A stretch of DNA of 64,000 nucleotides from Nonomuraea ceibae (GTDB lineage: Bacteria > Actinomycetota > Actinomycetes > Streptosporangiales > Streptosporangiaceae), in assembly GCF_019396325.1 (NCBI RefSeq), contig NZ_JAHKRO010000004.1, positions 62,001-126,000 on the forward strand, written 5' to 3'. Shown piece after piece: positions 18,237 through 27,534 of this stretch. Within the stretch, counting starts at the first letter, position 1, and every line of letters begins with the position of its first letter. The position numbers and the translations under genes are program-made. The notes beneath the pieces were generated by a model that saw only the letters and a program-made list of their open reading frames with translations, did not search any database and was not told the DNA's origin.

Positions 18237-20153
18237 CCCGAGCGGGATCCAGCCTCGTTCGGCGAGCGTGGCGGCGTCGTTGACCTGGACTCCCGTGGCG
18301 GAGAACGTCCAGATGGCGTCACCGATGATCATCGAGCGCTGGATGCCCGGCTGGTAGGACTCGCCGCGCGGGGCCGGGTGCTCGATCAGGCCCACCTTGG
18401 CGATCTCCGTGTCGGTGATCTTCAGCACCATCGCGCCCGACCGCTGGTCGCCCTCGGTGTAGCTGCTGAGCGGGATGACCGCGGTGCCGGTCTTGGGCCA
18501 GTAGAGGAACGCGTGCGGGTCCCATTCGGCCTCGGAGCCGGAGTTCTTCTGGAAGAACTGCGACAGCCTGGCCGGCTTGGCGGGGTCGGCCACGTCGAAC
18601 AGCGAAACCTGGGTGCCGCGCGTGCGGCCCTCCTCGCTCGCCTCCTGGCCGATGCCGATCAGCCGGCCGTCGCCCGCCGGGTGCAGGTACGCCGAGTAGC
18701 CGGTGATCTTCAGCTCGCCGGTGACCTTGGGGGCGGCCGGGTCGCGCAGGTCCAGCGTGTAGAGCGGGTCCACCTGGCGGAAGGTGACGACGTAGCCGAC
18801 CGGGCCGATGAACCTGACGGAGTAGATGCGCTCGCCGCCGCCCAGGCCGCCGACCTTGCCGACCTCGGCCAGGGTCGCGGCGTCGAGCACGTGCACGCTG
18901 CTGGAGCTCGTCCTGGCGTCGGCCGAGTTGAGCGTGGTGGCCACGCGCAGGCGGCCCTCGTGCTCGGAGAGTGAATACTGGTTGAGCAGCCGGCCGGGCA
19001 CCTTCCCGGAGGCCACGTACGCGGGGGCGCCGGGGCCGCCGGTGTCGAAGCGGTGCACCTCGGTCTCCTCCGGCGGCAGCTTCGGCTCCGCGGGCGTCGG
19101 CTCATCGGCGGGCGGCACCGGGGTGTCGCTGAGGGCGACGGCGATGGGCGACCACCAGCGCGGGTTGCTGGCCACGTACAGGCTGCGGCCGGTGCCGTAC
19201 ACGATGTCGCCGTCGGCGGCGAGGCTGATCGGGTCGGTGCCGGCGGCGGTGAGCCCCTGCGCGAGGTCGAGCGTGTGCACGGTCAGCAGCGAGGTGCCGG
19301 TGTAGTCGTCCGGGTGGCTGACCCGCTCGCACGGCACCCGCTTCTTGGTCGTGGCCCCGGCGGCGTCGGTGATCTCGATCTCGGGCAGCCAGGCGTCGGC
19401 CGGGGCCTGTCGGATCGCCTGCTGGTTGACCTTGGTCCGCTCGGCCTCCGGCATGGTGTCCTTGGGCTGCGGGAACGTGATGTCGGGCTGGCTGCGGGTG
19501 ATCAGCCGGACGGTCGAGCCGACCATGCGGGCGTCGACGTGGGAGCCCTCCGGCGTGACCGAGCCGAGGACCTTCGGCTGCCCGGCCAGGTCCACGAGCA
19601 CGTAGCGGGTGTCGCCGACGGGGGCGAAGCCGCGGTAGAGGGCTGGGCCGCCCTGGAACATCACCAGCGCCCGGTCGCCGGAGACGAGCAGGCTGCTGGG
19701 CGCGTAGCCGCGGTCCTCGGTGTCGGCCAGGTCGAGCGTGGCGGTGACCTTCCTGGTCGCGGTGTCGATGACGCGCAGGGTGCCGCCGTTGACGGTGAAG
19801 ACGCGATCGCCGTCGGTCTTGACCAGGTCCGGCTCGTCCACGCCCGCCTCGTGCACGTTCGTGGTGGAGTGGTCGGGGGTCTGGGCGACGTCGCTCTCCT
19901 GGGTGACCGCCGCCCGGTCCTCCGCCTTGAACATGACGGGACCGCCGCCGAAGCCCCACGGGCCGACGTTCTCGGCGGCCTTCTCGCGCAGGCCGGCGAG
20001 CAGGTCGTCGCAGCCGCTGTAGGCGACCAGGCGGACGGCTCCCAGCCGCGTCTTCTCGACGGTCGGCGGGCCGGCCGGGGTGGGGGTGGTGCAGGCGGCC
20101 AGGGCCGTCGCGAGGGCCGCGACGGCGATGACCGGGCGGATCGGGGTCTTCAT
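18231..20153 (-). CDS. Secreted beta-propeller lipoprotein
   Basis: 640 residues. The first 21 form a lipoprotein signal (MKTPIRPVIAV...LAAC, lipobox cysteine 21), so the protein is predicted to be anchored outside the membrane. The rest matches the actinobacterial secreted C-terminal beta-propeller family: VDEPDLVKTDGDRVFTVNGG, repeated LxVIDxAT and HVLDAATLAEVGKVGGL blades, GYSAYLHPAGDGRLIGIGQ, LSEHEGRLRVATTL. Catalytic residues are not evident; the role may be binding or sensing. GGAGGT precedes ATG 20153. The kinase gene upstream ends 39 bases away on the same strand, and its outer region also looks propeller-like. Confidence 0.85.
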   Translation of the reverse strand: MKTPIRPVIAVAALATALAACTTPTPAGPPTVEKTRLGAVRLVAYSGCDDLLAGLREKAAENVGPWGFGGGPVMFKAEDRAAVTQESDVAQTPDHSTTNVHEAGVDEPDLVKTDGDRVFTVNGGTLRVIDTATRKVTATLDLADTEDRGYAPSSLLVSGDRALVMFQGGPALYRGFAPVGDTRYVLVDLAGQPKVLGSVTPEGSHVDARMVGSTVRLITRSQPDITFPQPKDTMPEAERTKVNQQAIRQAPADAWLPEIEITDAAGATTKKRVPCERVSHPDDYTGTSLLTVHTLDLAQGLTAAGTDPISLAADGDIVYGTGRSLYVASNPRWWSPIAVALSDTPVPPADEPTPAEPKLPPEETEVHRFDTGGPGAPAYVASGKVPGRLLNQYSLSEHEGRLRVATTLNSADARTSSSSVHVLDAATLAEVGKVGGLGGGERIYSVRFIGPVGYVVTFRQVDPLYTLDLRDPAAPKVTGELKITGYSAYLHPAGDGRLIGIGQEASEEGRTRGTQVSLFDVADPAKPARLSQFFQKNSGSEAEWDPHAFLYWPKTGTAVIPLSSYTEGDQRSGAMVLKITDTEIAKVGLIEHPAPRGESYQPGIQRSMIIGDAIWTFSATGVQVNDAATLAERGWIPLGS

Positions 20154-20192
20154 GACCTCCTTCACGGATCGGACGCCCTGCCGGTTCACGGG

Positions 20193-22259
20193 TCAGCGGG
20201 GATTGACCGTGTAGATCGGGCTGAAATCGACGTCTTCGGCGATGTCGAGCAGCTTGCGCACCAGCTTGCCCCGGAAGTCGACCACCTGGACCGCGTCCCT
20301 GGCCTCGTTGTCCTGCTCCCAGCAGTAGAGGTGCTTCTCGTCGTACCAGCCGAGGACCTTGTCGCAGTCGGAGGTGAAGGCGCGCGAGCGCTTGCCCGTC
20401 TTGGAGTCCCACACGCAGTGGTCGCCGTCGCCGCCGCCGGGGCAGTTGGTGACGAACAGCGCGCCCGAGGGGGAGAACATGGCCGACGTGCCCGACGCGA
20501 GCTCGCCGATGCGGGGGACGTCGCGCAGCTTCCTGCCGGCGGCGTCGTAGAAGCGCAGGCCCTTGTTCTTGCCGCCGTAGACGTTGACCGCGCCCTGCTC
20601 CTCGCCGTCCCAGCCGAAGCCGGTCTCGCGGACCTGCCTGTCACGCACCAGCGACAGCTTGGGGAACCGGCCGGCGACGTCGACGACGGCGAAGCCGATG
20701 TAGTACCACTCGTCGCCGGTCTCCTCCTCGATGTTGAGCAGGATCTTGGTGCCGTCCTGGGACCACGACCGGATCGTGCTCTCCAGTGGCGCCTTCACCG
20801 TCGTGACCGTGGTCTTCTCGCCGGTCTTCTGGTCGATGATGTCGATGTAGTCGTAGTCGTCGGAGTTGAACTCCTTGCCGCGCGCCGCCAGGTAGCGGCC
20901 GTCGGGGGAGACCATCGACTCCTTGTTGCGCGGATATTTGGCGAATTTTCCGCGTAACGACTTTCTTGCGTAGTCCGTCCACTCCTTGCCCGACTCGTTG
21001 TAGACCTCGTACGAGGTGAGCGTGATCGCGTCGGACGGGTGCTCGTAGACCGTCGCCGAGGCGCCCGGCAGCGCCCTGGCCGTGCCCCTGGCCGGGACCG
21101 CCGTGACCGCCGTGCGCTCCGGTGTCGGCGGGTCGGTGGTCCGGGCGGAGCCGGACCGGCCGGGGGAGGGCGACTGCGTGGCGGCCACCGTGGCCCGGTC
21201 GAGCCGGATGATCGTCACGATGCCGGCCAGCAGCAGCAGCGCGCAGCCCAGCGTCACCCCCATGATCAGCGCCGTCCTGGACGAGCGGCGGCGCGGCTGC
21301 GGACGGCCGCTCGGATGGGTGACCGGCTGGTAGGGGCCCGGCGGCGCCCACGGCTGCGCATGCTGAGGGGCGGGAGCGGGGGAGGGGGCGTGGACCGGGC
21401 CGGCGGCCGAGGCCGCCGAGCCCTGCGCGAGGATGCCGGACCCCGGCGCCATCGGCCGCTGGAGCAGCCGCATGATCACCTGCTCGGCGGTGGGCCGCTG
21501 CGCCGGGTCCTTGCTCAGGCAGGCCAGCACGACCTCGCGCAGCGTGCCGTCGAGCTCGATGAGGTCGGGCGGCTGGTTGAGCACCCGATTGATCACCGCG
21601 GGCATGGTGTCGCTGCCGAACGGGGCCCGCCCCGACGCGGCGTAGGCCATCGTGCCCGCCCACGAGAACATGTCGGCCGCCGGGCCCACCTGGTGTCCCA
21701 GGACCTGCTCCGGCGGCATGTAGGACGGCGTGCCGACCGGCATGTTGCTGATCGTCGAGGTCGCGTCGAGCGCCCGCGCGATGCCGAAGTCGATCACCCG
21801 CGGCCCGTCGGCGCCCAGGATGACGTTGGCCGGCTTGAAGTCGCGGTGCACGATCCCGGCCTGGTGGATCGCGGCCAGCGCGGTCGCGGTGCCGATGGCC
21901 AGCCGGTGCAGCGCCGACCCGGCGCGCGGCCCCTCCTGCTGGACGACCCGCTGGAGCGACGGGCCCTCGATGAACTCGCTGACGATGTAGGGCCTGTCGT
22001 GCTCGACGCCGGTGCCGAGGACCGCCGCGGTGCAGAACGGCGCCACCTGCTGGGCCACCTGGACCTCGCGCAGGAACCGCCCGACGCTCACCTCGTCGCC
22101 GGCGGACTCGGGGCGCAGCCACTTGACCGCGACCTGGGTGCCCGAGGGGTCCCTGGCCAGGAAGACCTCGCCCTGCCCGCCCTCGCCCAGACGGCCCAGC
22201 AGCTCCAGTCCGCCGATTCTGGGCGGGTCTCCGGCTCTGAGCGGCGCTATGTCTGGCAT
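20193..22259 (-). CDS. Membrane Ser/Thr protein kinase with propeller-like sensor
   Basis: 688 residues. Cytosolic PknB-type kinase 1-265: glycine loop LGEGGQGEVF (24-33), Lys46, catalytic HRDFKPAN (Asp140), DFG 157-159, APE-like PPEQ. A Pro/Ala linker leads to one membrane helix at about 329-351. The outer part (about 370-688) has repeated blade-like segments (MVSPDGRYLAARG, SIRSWSQDGTKILLNI-type, MFSPSGALFVTNCPGG, VLGWYDEKHLYCW) instead of PASTA repeats. ATG 22259 lacks a clear ribosome site; the frame continues 11 codons upstream to a TTG. Upstream of the lipoprotein gene, perhaps co-transcribed; divergent from an aldehyde dehydrogenase gene. Confidence 0.88.
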   Translation of the reverse strand: MPDIAPLRAGDPPRIGGLELLGRLGEGGQGEVFLARDPSGTQVAVKWLRPESAGDEVSVGRFLREVQVAQQVAPFCTAAVLGTGVEHDRPYIVSEFIEGPSLQRVVQQEGPRAGSALHRLAIGTATALAAIHQAGIVHRDFKPANVILGADGPRVIDFGIARALDATSTISNMPVGTPSYMPPEQVLGHQVGPAADMFSWAGTMAYAASGRAPFGSDTMPAVINRVLNQPPDLIELDGTLREVVLACLSKDPAQRPTAEQVIMRLLQRPMAPGSGILAQGSAASAAGPVHAPSPAPAPQHAQPWAPPGPYQPVTHPSGRPQPRRRSSRTALIMGVTLGCALLLLAGIVTIIRLDRATVAATQSPSPGRSGSARTTDPPTPERTAVTAVPARGTARALPGASATVYEHPSDAITLTSYEVYNESGKEWTDYARKSLRGKFAKYPRNKESMVSPDGRYLAARGKEFNSDDYDYIDIIDQKTGEKTTVTTVKAPLESTIRSWSQDGTKILLNIEEETGDEWYYIGFAVVDVAGRFPKLSLVRDRQVRETGFGWDGEEQGAVNVYGGKNKGLRFYDAAGRKLRDVPRIGELASGTSAMFSPSGALFVTNCPGGGDGDHCVWDSKTGKRSRAFTSDCDKVLGWYDEKHLYCWEQDNEARDAVQVVDFRGKLVRKLLDIAEDVDFSPIYTVNPR

Positions 22260-22331
22260 GAACGAATTCTGTCCCAGGTCAGGAGAGGGCAAAAACTACC
22301 CGCCGGTAGGTTCACCGAATATCCTTTCGCC

Positions 22332-23837
22332 ATGCACCTGACGACCAGCGGCGGCACCCAGCGGATCACTGCCCCCTTCACCGGTGAGACCCTCGCCGAG
22401 CTGAGCCTGTCCGGCGCCGACGACGTGCGCGAGGCGTACCGGCGGGCCAGGGAGGCGCAGGCGGAGTGGGCCGCGCGGCCGGTCGCCGAGCGGGCGCGGC
22501 CGTTCCTGCTGCTGCATGACGCCCTGCTGGACCGGCGCGACGAGATCCTCGACCTGCTCCAGGACGAGACCGGCAAGGCCCGCAAGCACGCCTTCGAGGA
22601 GGTGCTCGACGTCGCCGGCTGCACGCTCTACTACGCGCGCCGCGCCGCCGGGCTGCTCGCGCCGCAGCGGCGCAAAGGCATCTTCCCCGTCGCGACGAGG
22701 GTCGCCGAGCTGCGCCGGCCCAAGGGCGTGGTCGCGCTGATCACCCCGTGGAACTACCCGCTGGCCCTCGGCGTCACCGACGCGGTGCCCGCGCTGCTGG
22801 CCGGCAACGCGCTGGTGCACAAGCCCGACACGCAGACCGCGCTGTCCACCCGGTGGGCCGTCGACCTGCTCGTGGAGCTCGGCATGCCGCGCGAGATCTG
22901 GCAGATCGTGCTCGGCGAGCCCGACGTCATCGGTGACGCGCTGTTCGACGGCGCCGACTACGTGGCCTTCACCGGCTCCACGCGCGGCGGCAGGAAGGTC
23001 GCCGAGGAGGCGGCCAAGCGGCTCATCGGCTGCTCGCTGGAGCTCGGCGGCAAGAACCCGATGGTGGTCCTCGACGACGCCGACCTGGACCAGGCCGTGC
23101 TGGGCGCGGTGCGGGCGAGCTTCGCCAACGCCGGGCAGTTCTGCATGTCGATCGAGCGGATCTACGTGCCCTCGTCCATGTTCGAGGCGTTCGCCTCCCG
23201 GTTCGCCCGGCAGGTCGGCAACCTGAAGGTGGGGCCGGGGCGCGACTGGTCGGTCCAGATGGGCTCGCTCACCTTCCGGCGGCAGCTCGACGCGGTCGCC
23301 GCGCACGTCGACGACGCGGTGGCGCGCGGCGCGACCGTGCTGGCCGGCGGCCGGGCCAGGCCCGACCTGGGACCGCTGTTCTACGAGCCGACCGTGCTGA
23401 CCGGCGTCACCGAGGACATGGAGCTGTGCCGCAACGAGACGTTCGGCCCGGTGGTCGCGCTCTACCCGTACGACACCGACGACCAGGCGGTCGAGCTGGC
23501 CAACGACACCGTCTACGGGCTGAACGCCGCCGTGTGGACCGGCGACCCGGCGCGCGGCCGCGCGTTCGCCGCCCGCCTCGACGCGGGCACGGTCAACATC
23601 AACGAGGGGCACGGGGCCGCGTACGCCTCCTATGACGCGCCGATGGGCGGGATGAAGGCGTCCGGCCTGGGGCGCAGGCACGGGGCCGAGGGGCTGCTGC
23701 GCTACACCGAGGCGCAGACCGTGGCCTCGCAGGCGAGCTGGCTGGGGTTCGAGCCGCCGTTCGACCTGACGTACGAGAAGTGGTCCGAGGTGCTGGTGAC
23801 GACGCTCAAGACGATGAAGCGGCTGCGGCTGAAGTGA
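22332..23837 (+). CDS. Aldehyde dehydrogenase, succinate-semialdehyde dehydrogenase type
   Basis: 501-residue NAD(P)-dependent enzyme oxidising an aldehyde, probably succinate semialdehyde, to the acid. Seen are ITPWNYPLALGVTDAVPALLAGNALVHKPD split across 140-170, FTGSTRGGRKVAE, catalytic Glu in ELGGKNPM and nucleophile Cys271 in NAGQFCMSIERIYV. It resembles actinobacterial GabD2. It converges, 10 bases apart, with a PLP amino-acid decarboxylase gene; a GABA-like route (decarboxylation, transamination, oxidation) is possible but no transaminase is nearby. Confidence 0.88.
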   Translation: MHLTTSGGTQRITAPFTGETLAELSLSGADDVREAYRRAREAQAEWAARPVAERARPFLLLHDALLDRRDEILDLLQDETGKARKHAFEEVLDVAGCTLYYARRAAGLLAPQRRKGIFPVATRVAELRRPKGVVALITPWNYPLALGVTDAVPALLAGNALVHKPDTQTALSTRWAVDLLVELGMPREIWQIVLGEPDVIGDALFDGADYVAFTGSTRGGRKVAEEAAKRLIGCSLELGGKNPMVVLDDADLDQAVLGAVRASFANAGQFCMSIERIYVPSSMFEAFASRFARQVGNLKVGPGRDWSVQMGSLTFRRQLDAVAAHVDDAVARGATVLAGGRARPDLGPLFYEPTVLTGVTEDMELCRNETFGPVVALYPYDTDDQAVELANDTVYGLNAAVWTGDPARGRAFAARLDAGTVNINEGHGAAYASYDAPMGGMKASGLGRRHGAEGLLRYTEAQTVASQASWLGFEPPFDLTYEKWSEVLVTTLKTMKRLRLK

Positions 23838-23847
23838 GCCGCCTGAG

Positions 23848-25197
23848 TCACAGGGACTCGATCTCGTCCAGCAGCGCCACGAGCGCGCGGTCGTCCGTCG
23901 CCGGGGACATCACGGTGATCCTCAGGTGGCGGACGCCGTCCAGCTCGGTGGAGCTCAGGTGGAAGGAGCCGCCGCGCATCAGCCGCTCCCGGATCGCCGC
24001 CTGGTCGCCGTCGCCGTGGCGGAAACAGACGATGTTGCTCTGCGGCTCGTACGGCGCCGTGAAGCCGGGCCGGTCGCGGGCCAGCTCCCAGAACCGGTGC
24101 GCGGTGTCGTACCGCCCGGCCACGTACTCGCCCAGGCCGCGCTCGCCGCGCCAGGCCAGGTTCAGGAAGATCTTCAGCCCGAGCTCGGCCTTGGTGCACT
24201 CGACCGTGCGGGTGATGAGGTCGAAGCCCTGGTCGCCGTAGAAGAGGTAGCTGGCCTCCTGCTTGAAGGCGGCGTCCAGATCGGCCTCGCGCCGCACGAG
24301 CACGGCGGCGGCCAGTGACGAGGTGCGCAGCATCTTGTGCGCGTCCCAGACGGCCGAGTCGGCCAGCTCGATCCCGTCGAGCAGGTGCGCGTGGCGGTCC
24401 GACAGCAGGGCCGAGGCGCCGTGCGCCGCGTCCACGTGGAACCAGACGCCGCGCTCGCGGCACCAGGCGCCGATGGCGCGCAGGTCGTCGTACAGGCCGG
24501 TGCCGGTGGCGCAGGCCGACGCGACCAGGGCCATCACCCTCTTCCCCGAGAGGTCGGGCAGCTTGGCGGGGTCGATCCGCCCCAGCGCGTCCGTCTCCAG
24601 CGGGACCAGCGCCCGCTGCCCCAGCCCGAGGATCGACGCCGCCCGCGCGATCGAGTAGTGCGCCGCCGGCGGGGCCAGGATCACCAGGTCGCCCGGCACG
24701 CCGTCGTCCCAGGCGTCCGGCACCGCCCGCGCCCGCGCCGCCAGCAGCGCGGTCAGGTTCGCCAGCGAGCCGCCGTGCGTCAGCACGCCGCCGCCCGCCG
24801 GGAAGCCCACCTTGCCCAGCATCCAGCGCAGCACCTCGAACTCCACCGTGGCCGCCGCCGCGCCCATCTCGTAGACGGCCATCGGGTTGTTCGTGGCGCC
24901 GTGCACGAAGTCGGCGAGCGCGGCCGGGAAGTCCGGCGAGGCGACCTGATGGGCGAGAAAGCCGGGATGGTGAAGCCTGGTGCCCTCCTCCAGGAACGTC
25001 CGCAGGAAGCCCCGGTAGGCGTCGGGCGTCAGGCCGCCCTTCGCGATCAGGTCCCGCAGGCCCAGCCGCTCGGCCAGCTCGCGTGGCGGCGTGCGCCGCA
25101 GCACCGGGGCCTCGCCCCGCTGGCTTACGTCGACGTACGCGGCCAGCTCGCCGACCGTGATGCCGGCTGCTTCAGTGAACTCCTCAATGTTCCACAT
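23848..25197 (-). CDS. Group II PLP-dependent amino-acid decarboxylase
   Basis: 449-residue glutamate/aromatic amino-acid decarboxylase family member. PLP site: GVLTHGGSLANLTALLAAR, WFHVDAAHGASAL, and the Schiff-base lysine Lys288 in VWDAHKMLRTSS. Typical HPGFLAHQVASPDFPAALADF near residue 75. Substrate (Glu, Asp, DABA or an aromatic amino acid) cannot be read from sequence. ATG 25197 is 64 bp from the divergent Lrp-type gene, which probably controls it; an ATAT...ATAT element (25196-25209) overlaps the start. Confidence 0.85.
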   Translation of the reverse strand: MWNIEEFTEAAGITVGELAAYVDVSQRGEAPVLRRTPPRELAERLGLRDLIAKGGLTPDAYRGFLRTFLEEGTRLHHPGFLAHQVASPDFPAALADFVHGATNNPMAVYEMGAAAATVEFEVLRWMLGKVGFPAGGGVLTHGGSLANLTALLAARARAVPDAWDDGVPGDLVILAPPAAHYSIARAASILGLGQRALVPLETDALGRIDPAKLPDLSGKRVMALVASACATGTGLYDDLRAIGAWCRERGVWFHVDAAHGASALLSDRHAHLLDGIELADSAVWDAHKMLRTSSLAAAVLVRREADLDAAFKQEASYLFYGDQGFDLITRTVECTKAELGLKIFLNLAWRGERGLGEYVAGRYDTAHRFWELARDRPGFTAPYEPQSNIVCFRHGDGDQAAIRERLMRGGSFHLSSTELDGVRHLRITVMSPATDDRALVALLDEIESL

Positions 25198-25261
25198 ATT
25201 TCGGGATATTGATGACTTCGTCGGTCTGCGGCTAGCCTGACCGAATCGAAGGGCGATATCC

Positions 25262-25735
25262 ATGCAGAACGCCGAACTGGATACGGTCGATCTGGCGATC
25301 CTCGCCGAATTGCAGAGGGACGCGCGGCTGCCCAACAAGGATCTGGCCGCGCGGCTCGGCGTCGCGCCCTCCACCGCGCTCGAACGCGTTCGCTCGCTGC
25401 GCCGCCGGGGCATCATCACCGGGTTCCGCGCCTCGGTCGACACCGCCAGGCTCGGCCGCCCGCTCCAGGCGCTGCTCGCGCTGCGGGTGCGCCCGCACAC
25501 CAGCCAGCTCGTGGACCCGTTGCGCTCGTTCGTGCTCGGCCTGCCGGAGACGATCACGCTCTTCCACGTGGCGGGCGCGGAGGACTTCCTGGTGCACGTG
25601 GCCGTGGCCGACGCCGACCACCTGCACCGGCTCTGCCTGGAACGGTTCCTGATCCGGCCGGAAATCGTCCACCTGCACACCACGCTGATCTTCAAGGCCG
25701 AGCATCAGCCGATCCAGCGGCCGTCCGATATGTAA
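25262..25735 (+). CDS. Lrp/AsnC family transcriptional regulator
   Basis: 157 residues: N-terminal helix-turn-helix DTVDLAILAELQRDARLPNKDLAARLGVAPSTALERVRSL (residues 7-46) and a C-terminal RAM/AsnC ligand domain (QALLALRVRPHT, LFHVAGAEDFLVHVAVAD). Amino-acid responsive regulators of this type usually act on the adjacent gene, here the divergent decarboxylase, and often on themselves. Confidence 0.92.
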   Translation: MQNAELDTVDLAILAELQRDARLPNKDLAARLGVAPSTALERVRSLRRRGIITGFRASVDTARLGRPLQALLALRVRPHTSQLVDPLRSFVLGLPETITLFHVAGAEDFLVHVAVADADHLHRLCLERFLIRPEIVHLHTTLIFKAEHQPIQRPSDM

Positions 25736-25746
25736 CATTCATCCCC

Positions 25747-26493
25747 ATGACCCTCCGGATCACGACGCTGGCCGAGCGTCCCGAGTTCGCCGAGTCGCTG
25801 TGGAACATGGACAGCTCCTGGCAGGAGTTCGTGCTGAACGACCCCATCGCGGACCTCTACTACGGGATCTGCGTGCGCGCCTACCCGGACTACGTCCTGG
25901 TGGCCGACAGCGACGAGGAGCCGGGGCGGCTGGCGGCGCGGGGCTGCATGGTGCCGTTCGCGCTCGGCGAGTCCGCCGAGCTGCCCGACGACGGCTGGGA
26001 CGGCGTGATCCGGCGCGCCTGGCTGGGCCGCGAGCGCGGCACGACGCCCACCCGGATCTCCGCCCTGGAGATCACCGTCCGCAGCGACCTGCTCGGCACC
26101 GGCCTGTCCCCGCGCATGGTCGCCGCCATGCGCAGGCACGCCGCCGAACGCGGCTTCACCGAGCTCGTCGCCCCCGTCCGGCCCAACCGGAAGCACCTCG
26201 AACCGCACACCCCCATGTCCGAGTACGCCTTCCGCACCCGCCCCGACGGCCTCCCGTACGACGCCTGGCTGCGTGTCCACGTACGCGCGGGCGGGAAGAT
26301 CGTCAAGGTGGCGCCGCGCTCGATGGTCGTCCCGGGCACGCTCGCCGAGTGGCGCGGCTGGACCGGCCTGCCGTTCGACCGCACCGGCGCGATCGAGGTC
26401 CCCGGCGCGCTGAGCCCCGTCCACTGCGTCGTGGAGCAGGACTACGCCGTCTACGTCGAGCCGAACGTCTGGGTCAGCCACCCATTGGGGTGA
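25747..26493 (+). CDS. GNAT-fold N-acetyltransferase-like protein
   Basis: 248 residues; start ATG 25747, 11 bases after the Lrp gene. The central ISALEITVRSDLLGTGLSPRMVAAMRRHAAERGF fits a GNAT beta4-alpha3 acetyl-CoA site (here split in prose: residues about 109-143). C-terminal half is not typical and no substrate can be named. Its last 20 bases overlap the end of the convergent cysteine-synthase-like gene. Confidence 0.7.
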   Translation: MTLRITTLAERPEFAESLWNMDSSWQEFVLNDPIADLYYGICVRAYPDYVLVADSDEEPGRLAARGCMVPFALGESAELPDDGWDGVIRRAWLGRERGTTPTRISALEITVRSDLLGTGLSPRMVAAMRRHAAERGFTELVAPVRPNRKHLEPHTPMSEYAFRTRPDGLPYDAWLRVHVRAGGKIVKVAPRSMVVPGTLAEWRGWTGLPFDRTGAIEVPGALSPVHCVVEQDYAVYVEPNVWVSHPLG

Positions 26494-27490
26494 GTCCCGT
26501 ACGGTCGCGCAGGCGCTCCTCGAAGCCCCGGACGTCCAGGCCCTTGGCGGCGGCCCACCCGTCGTCATGAAACGTCGCCAGATGCCGCTCCTGGGCGTCG
26601 CCGAGCACCGACACCACCGTCCCGCTCTCGCCCCGCCCGCGCATCCGCTCCGCCAGCTCCAGCGCCGCCCACAGCGCCGTGCCCGACGACCCGCCCACCG
26701 GCAGCCCGGTCACCTCGCGGATGAGCCGCGCCGCCGCCACGCTCGCCGCGTCGGGCACCGGGATGACCAGGTCGACGAGGTCGGGCCGGAACCCCGGCTC
26801 GATCCTGGGCCGCCCGATCCCCTCGATCCGCGACGGCATCCCGGTGGCGTAGTCGGGCACGTCCAGCGTCCATCCGGGGAAATAGGCGGAGTTCTCCGGA
26901 TCCGCCACGGCCACCCGGGGCCCCTCGCCCCCGGCGCTCTCCCGGCGCACACGGCCCAGCGTCGCCGACGTCGCTCCCGTCCCGGCCCCCACCACCACCC
27001 AGTCCGGACGTACCTGGGCGCACAGCTCGATGGCGAGGTCATGCTCGGCGGCCCGCCCGAACTGGTCGAGGAAGTGCCCCGGCACCTCCCGTGCCACGTC
27101 GTAGATCGCCGCGGGCGGCGACACGAACCGGCACTCCCCGCCGAGCTCCTCCACCGGCCGCGCCCGCTCCTCCGACCGCTTCCCCGGCATGATCACCACG
27201 TACGGCAGCGCGAGCCGCCGGGCGAACCACGCCTGCGCCACGGCGGCGTTCCCGCCCGTGGCCTCCACCACGGTCGTCCCCCGGGTGATCAGCCCGTCGA
27301 GCACCCCCTGCCGGAACAGCGCACGGGCATGCCGGTGCCGCAGGCTCCCGGTCGGCTGCGCGGACTCGTCCTTGAGCAGCAGGCGGACCCCCGGCGCCCC
27401 GGCGGGGAACTCGATCAGCGGTGTGGGCGGCCCCGCCTGCAACAGGTCGAGTGCCCGGACATCCCAGCTCACGTCCACCATGTGCCCCAT
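26474..27490 (-). CDS. Cysteine-synthase-like PLP fold protein lacking the PLP lysine
   Basis: 338-residue fold type II PLP protein. The usual PTGSxK segment reads KDESAQPTGSLRHRHAR, placing Arg51 where the Schiff-base lysine belongs. Other family elements are intact: VVEATGGNAAVAQAWFARR, the phosphate loop VVGAGTGATSATLGR, and VGGSSGTALWAAL near the C-terminus. Without the lysine it cannot hold PLP in the normal way, so it may be inactive, regulatory or use a different mechanism. The first ATG is used; ATG 27481 is also possible. Confidence 0.82.
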   Translation of the reverse strand: MGHMVDVSWDVRALDLLQAGPPTPLIEFPAGAPGVRLLLKDESAQPTGSLRHRHARALFRQGVLDGLITRGTTVVEATGGNAAVAQAWFARRLALPYVVIMPGKRSEERARPVEELGGECRFVSPPAAIYDVAREVPGHFLDQFGRAAEHDLAIELCAQVRPDWVVVGAGTGATSATLGRVRRESAGGEGPRVAVADPENSAYFPGWTLDVPDYATGMPSRIEGIGRPRIEPGFRPDLVDLVIPVPDAASVAAARLIREVTGLPVGGSSGTALWAALELAERMRGRGESGTVVSVLGDAQERHLATFHDDGWAAAKGLDVRGFEERLRDRTGLTPMGG

Positions 27491-27534
27491 CGGCGGATGT
27501 TCATCCGGCTTGTCCTCCCTTATCCTCCCGAGGC

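Noticed and set aside
21039..22331. Upstream extension of the aldehyde dehydrogenase frame
   Set aside because: It is the antisense of the kinase gene; the dehydrogenase family begins at ATG 22332.
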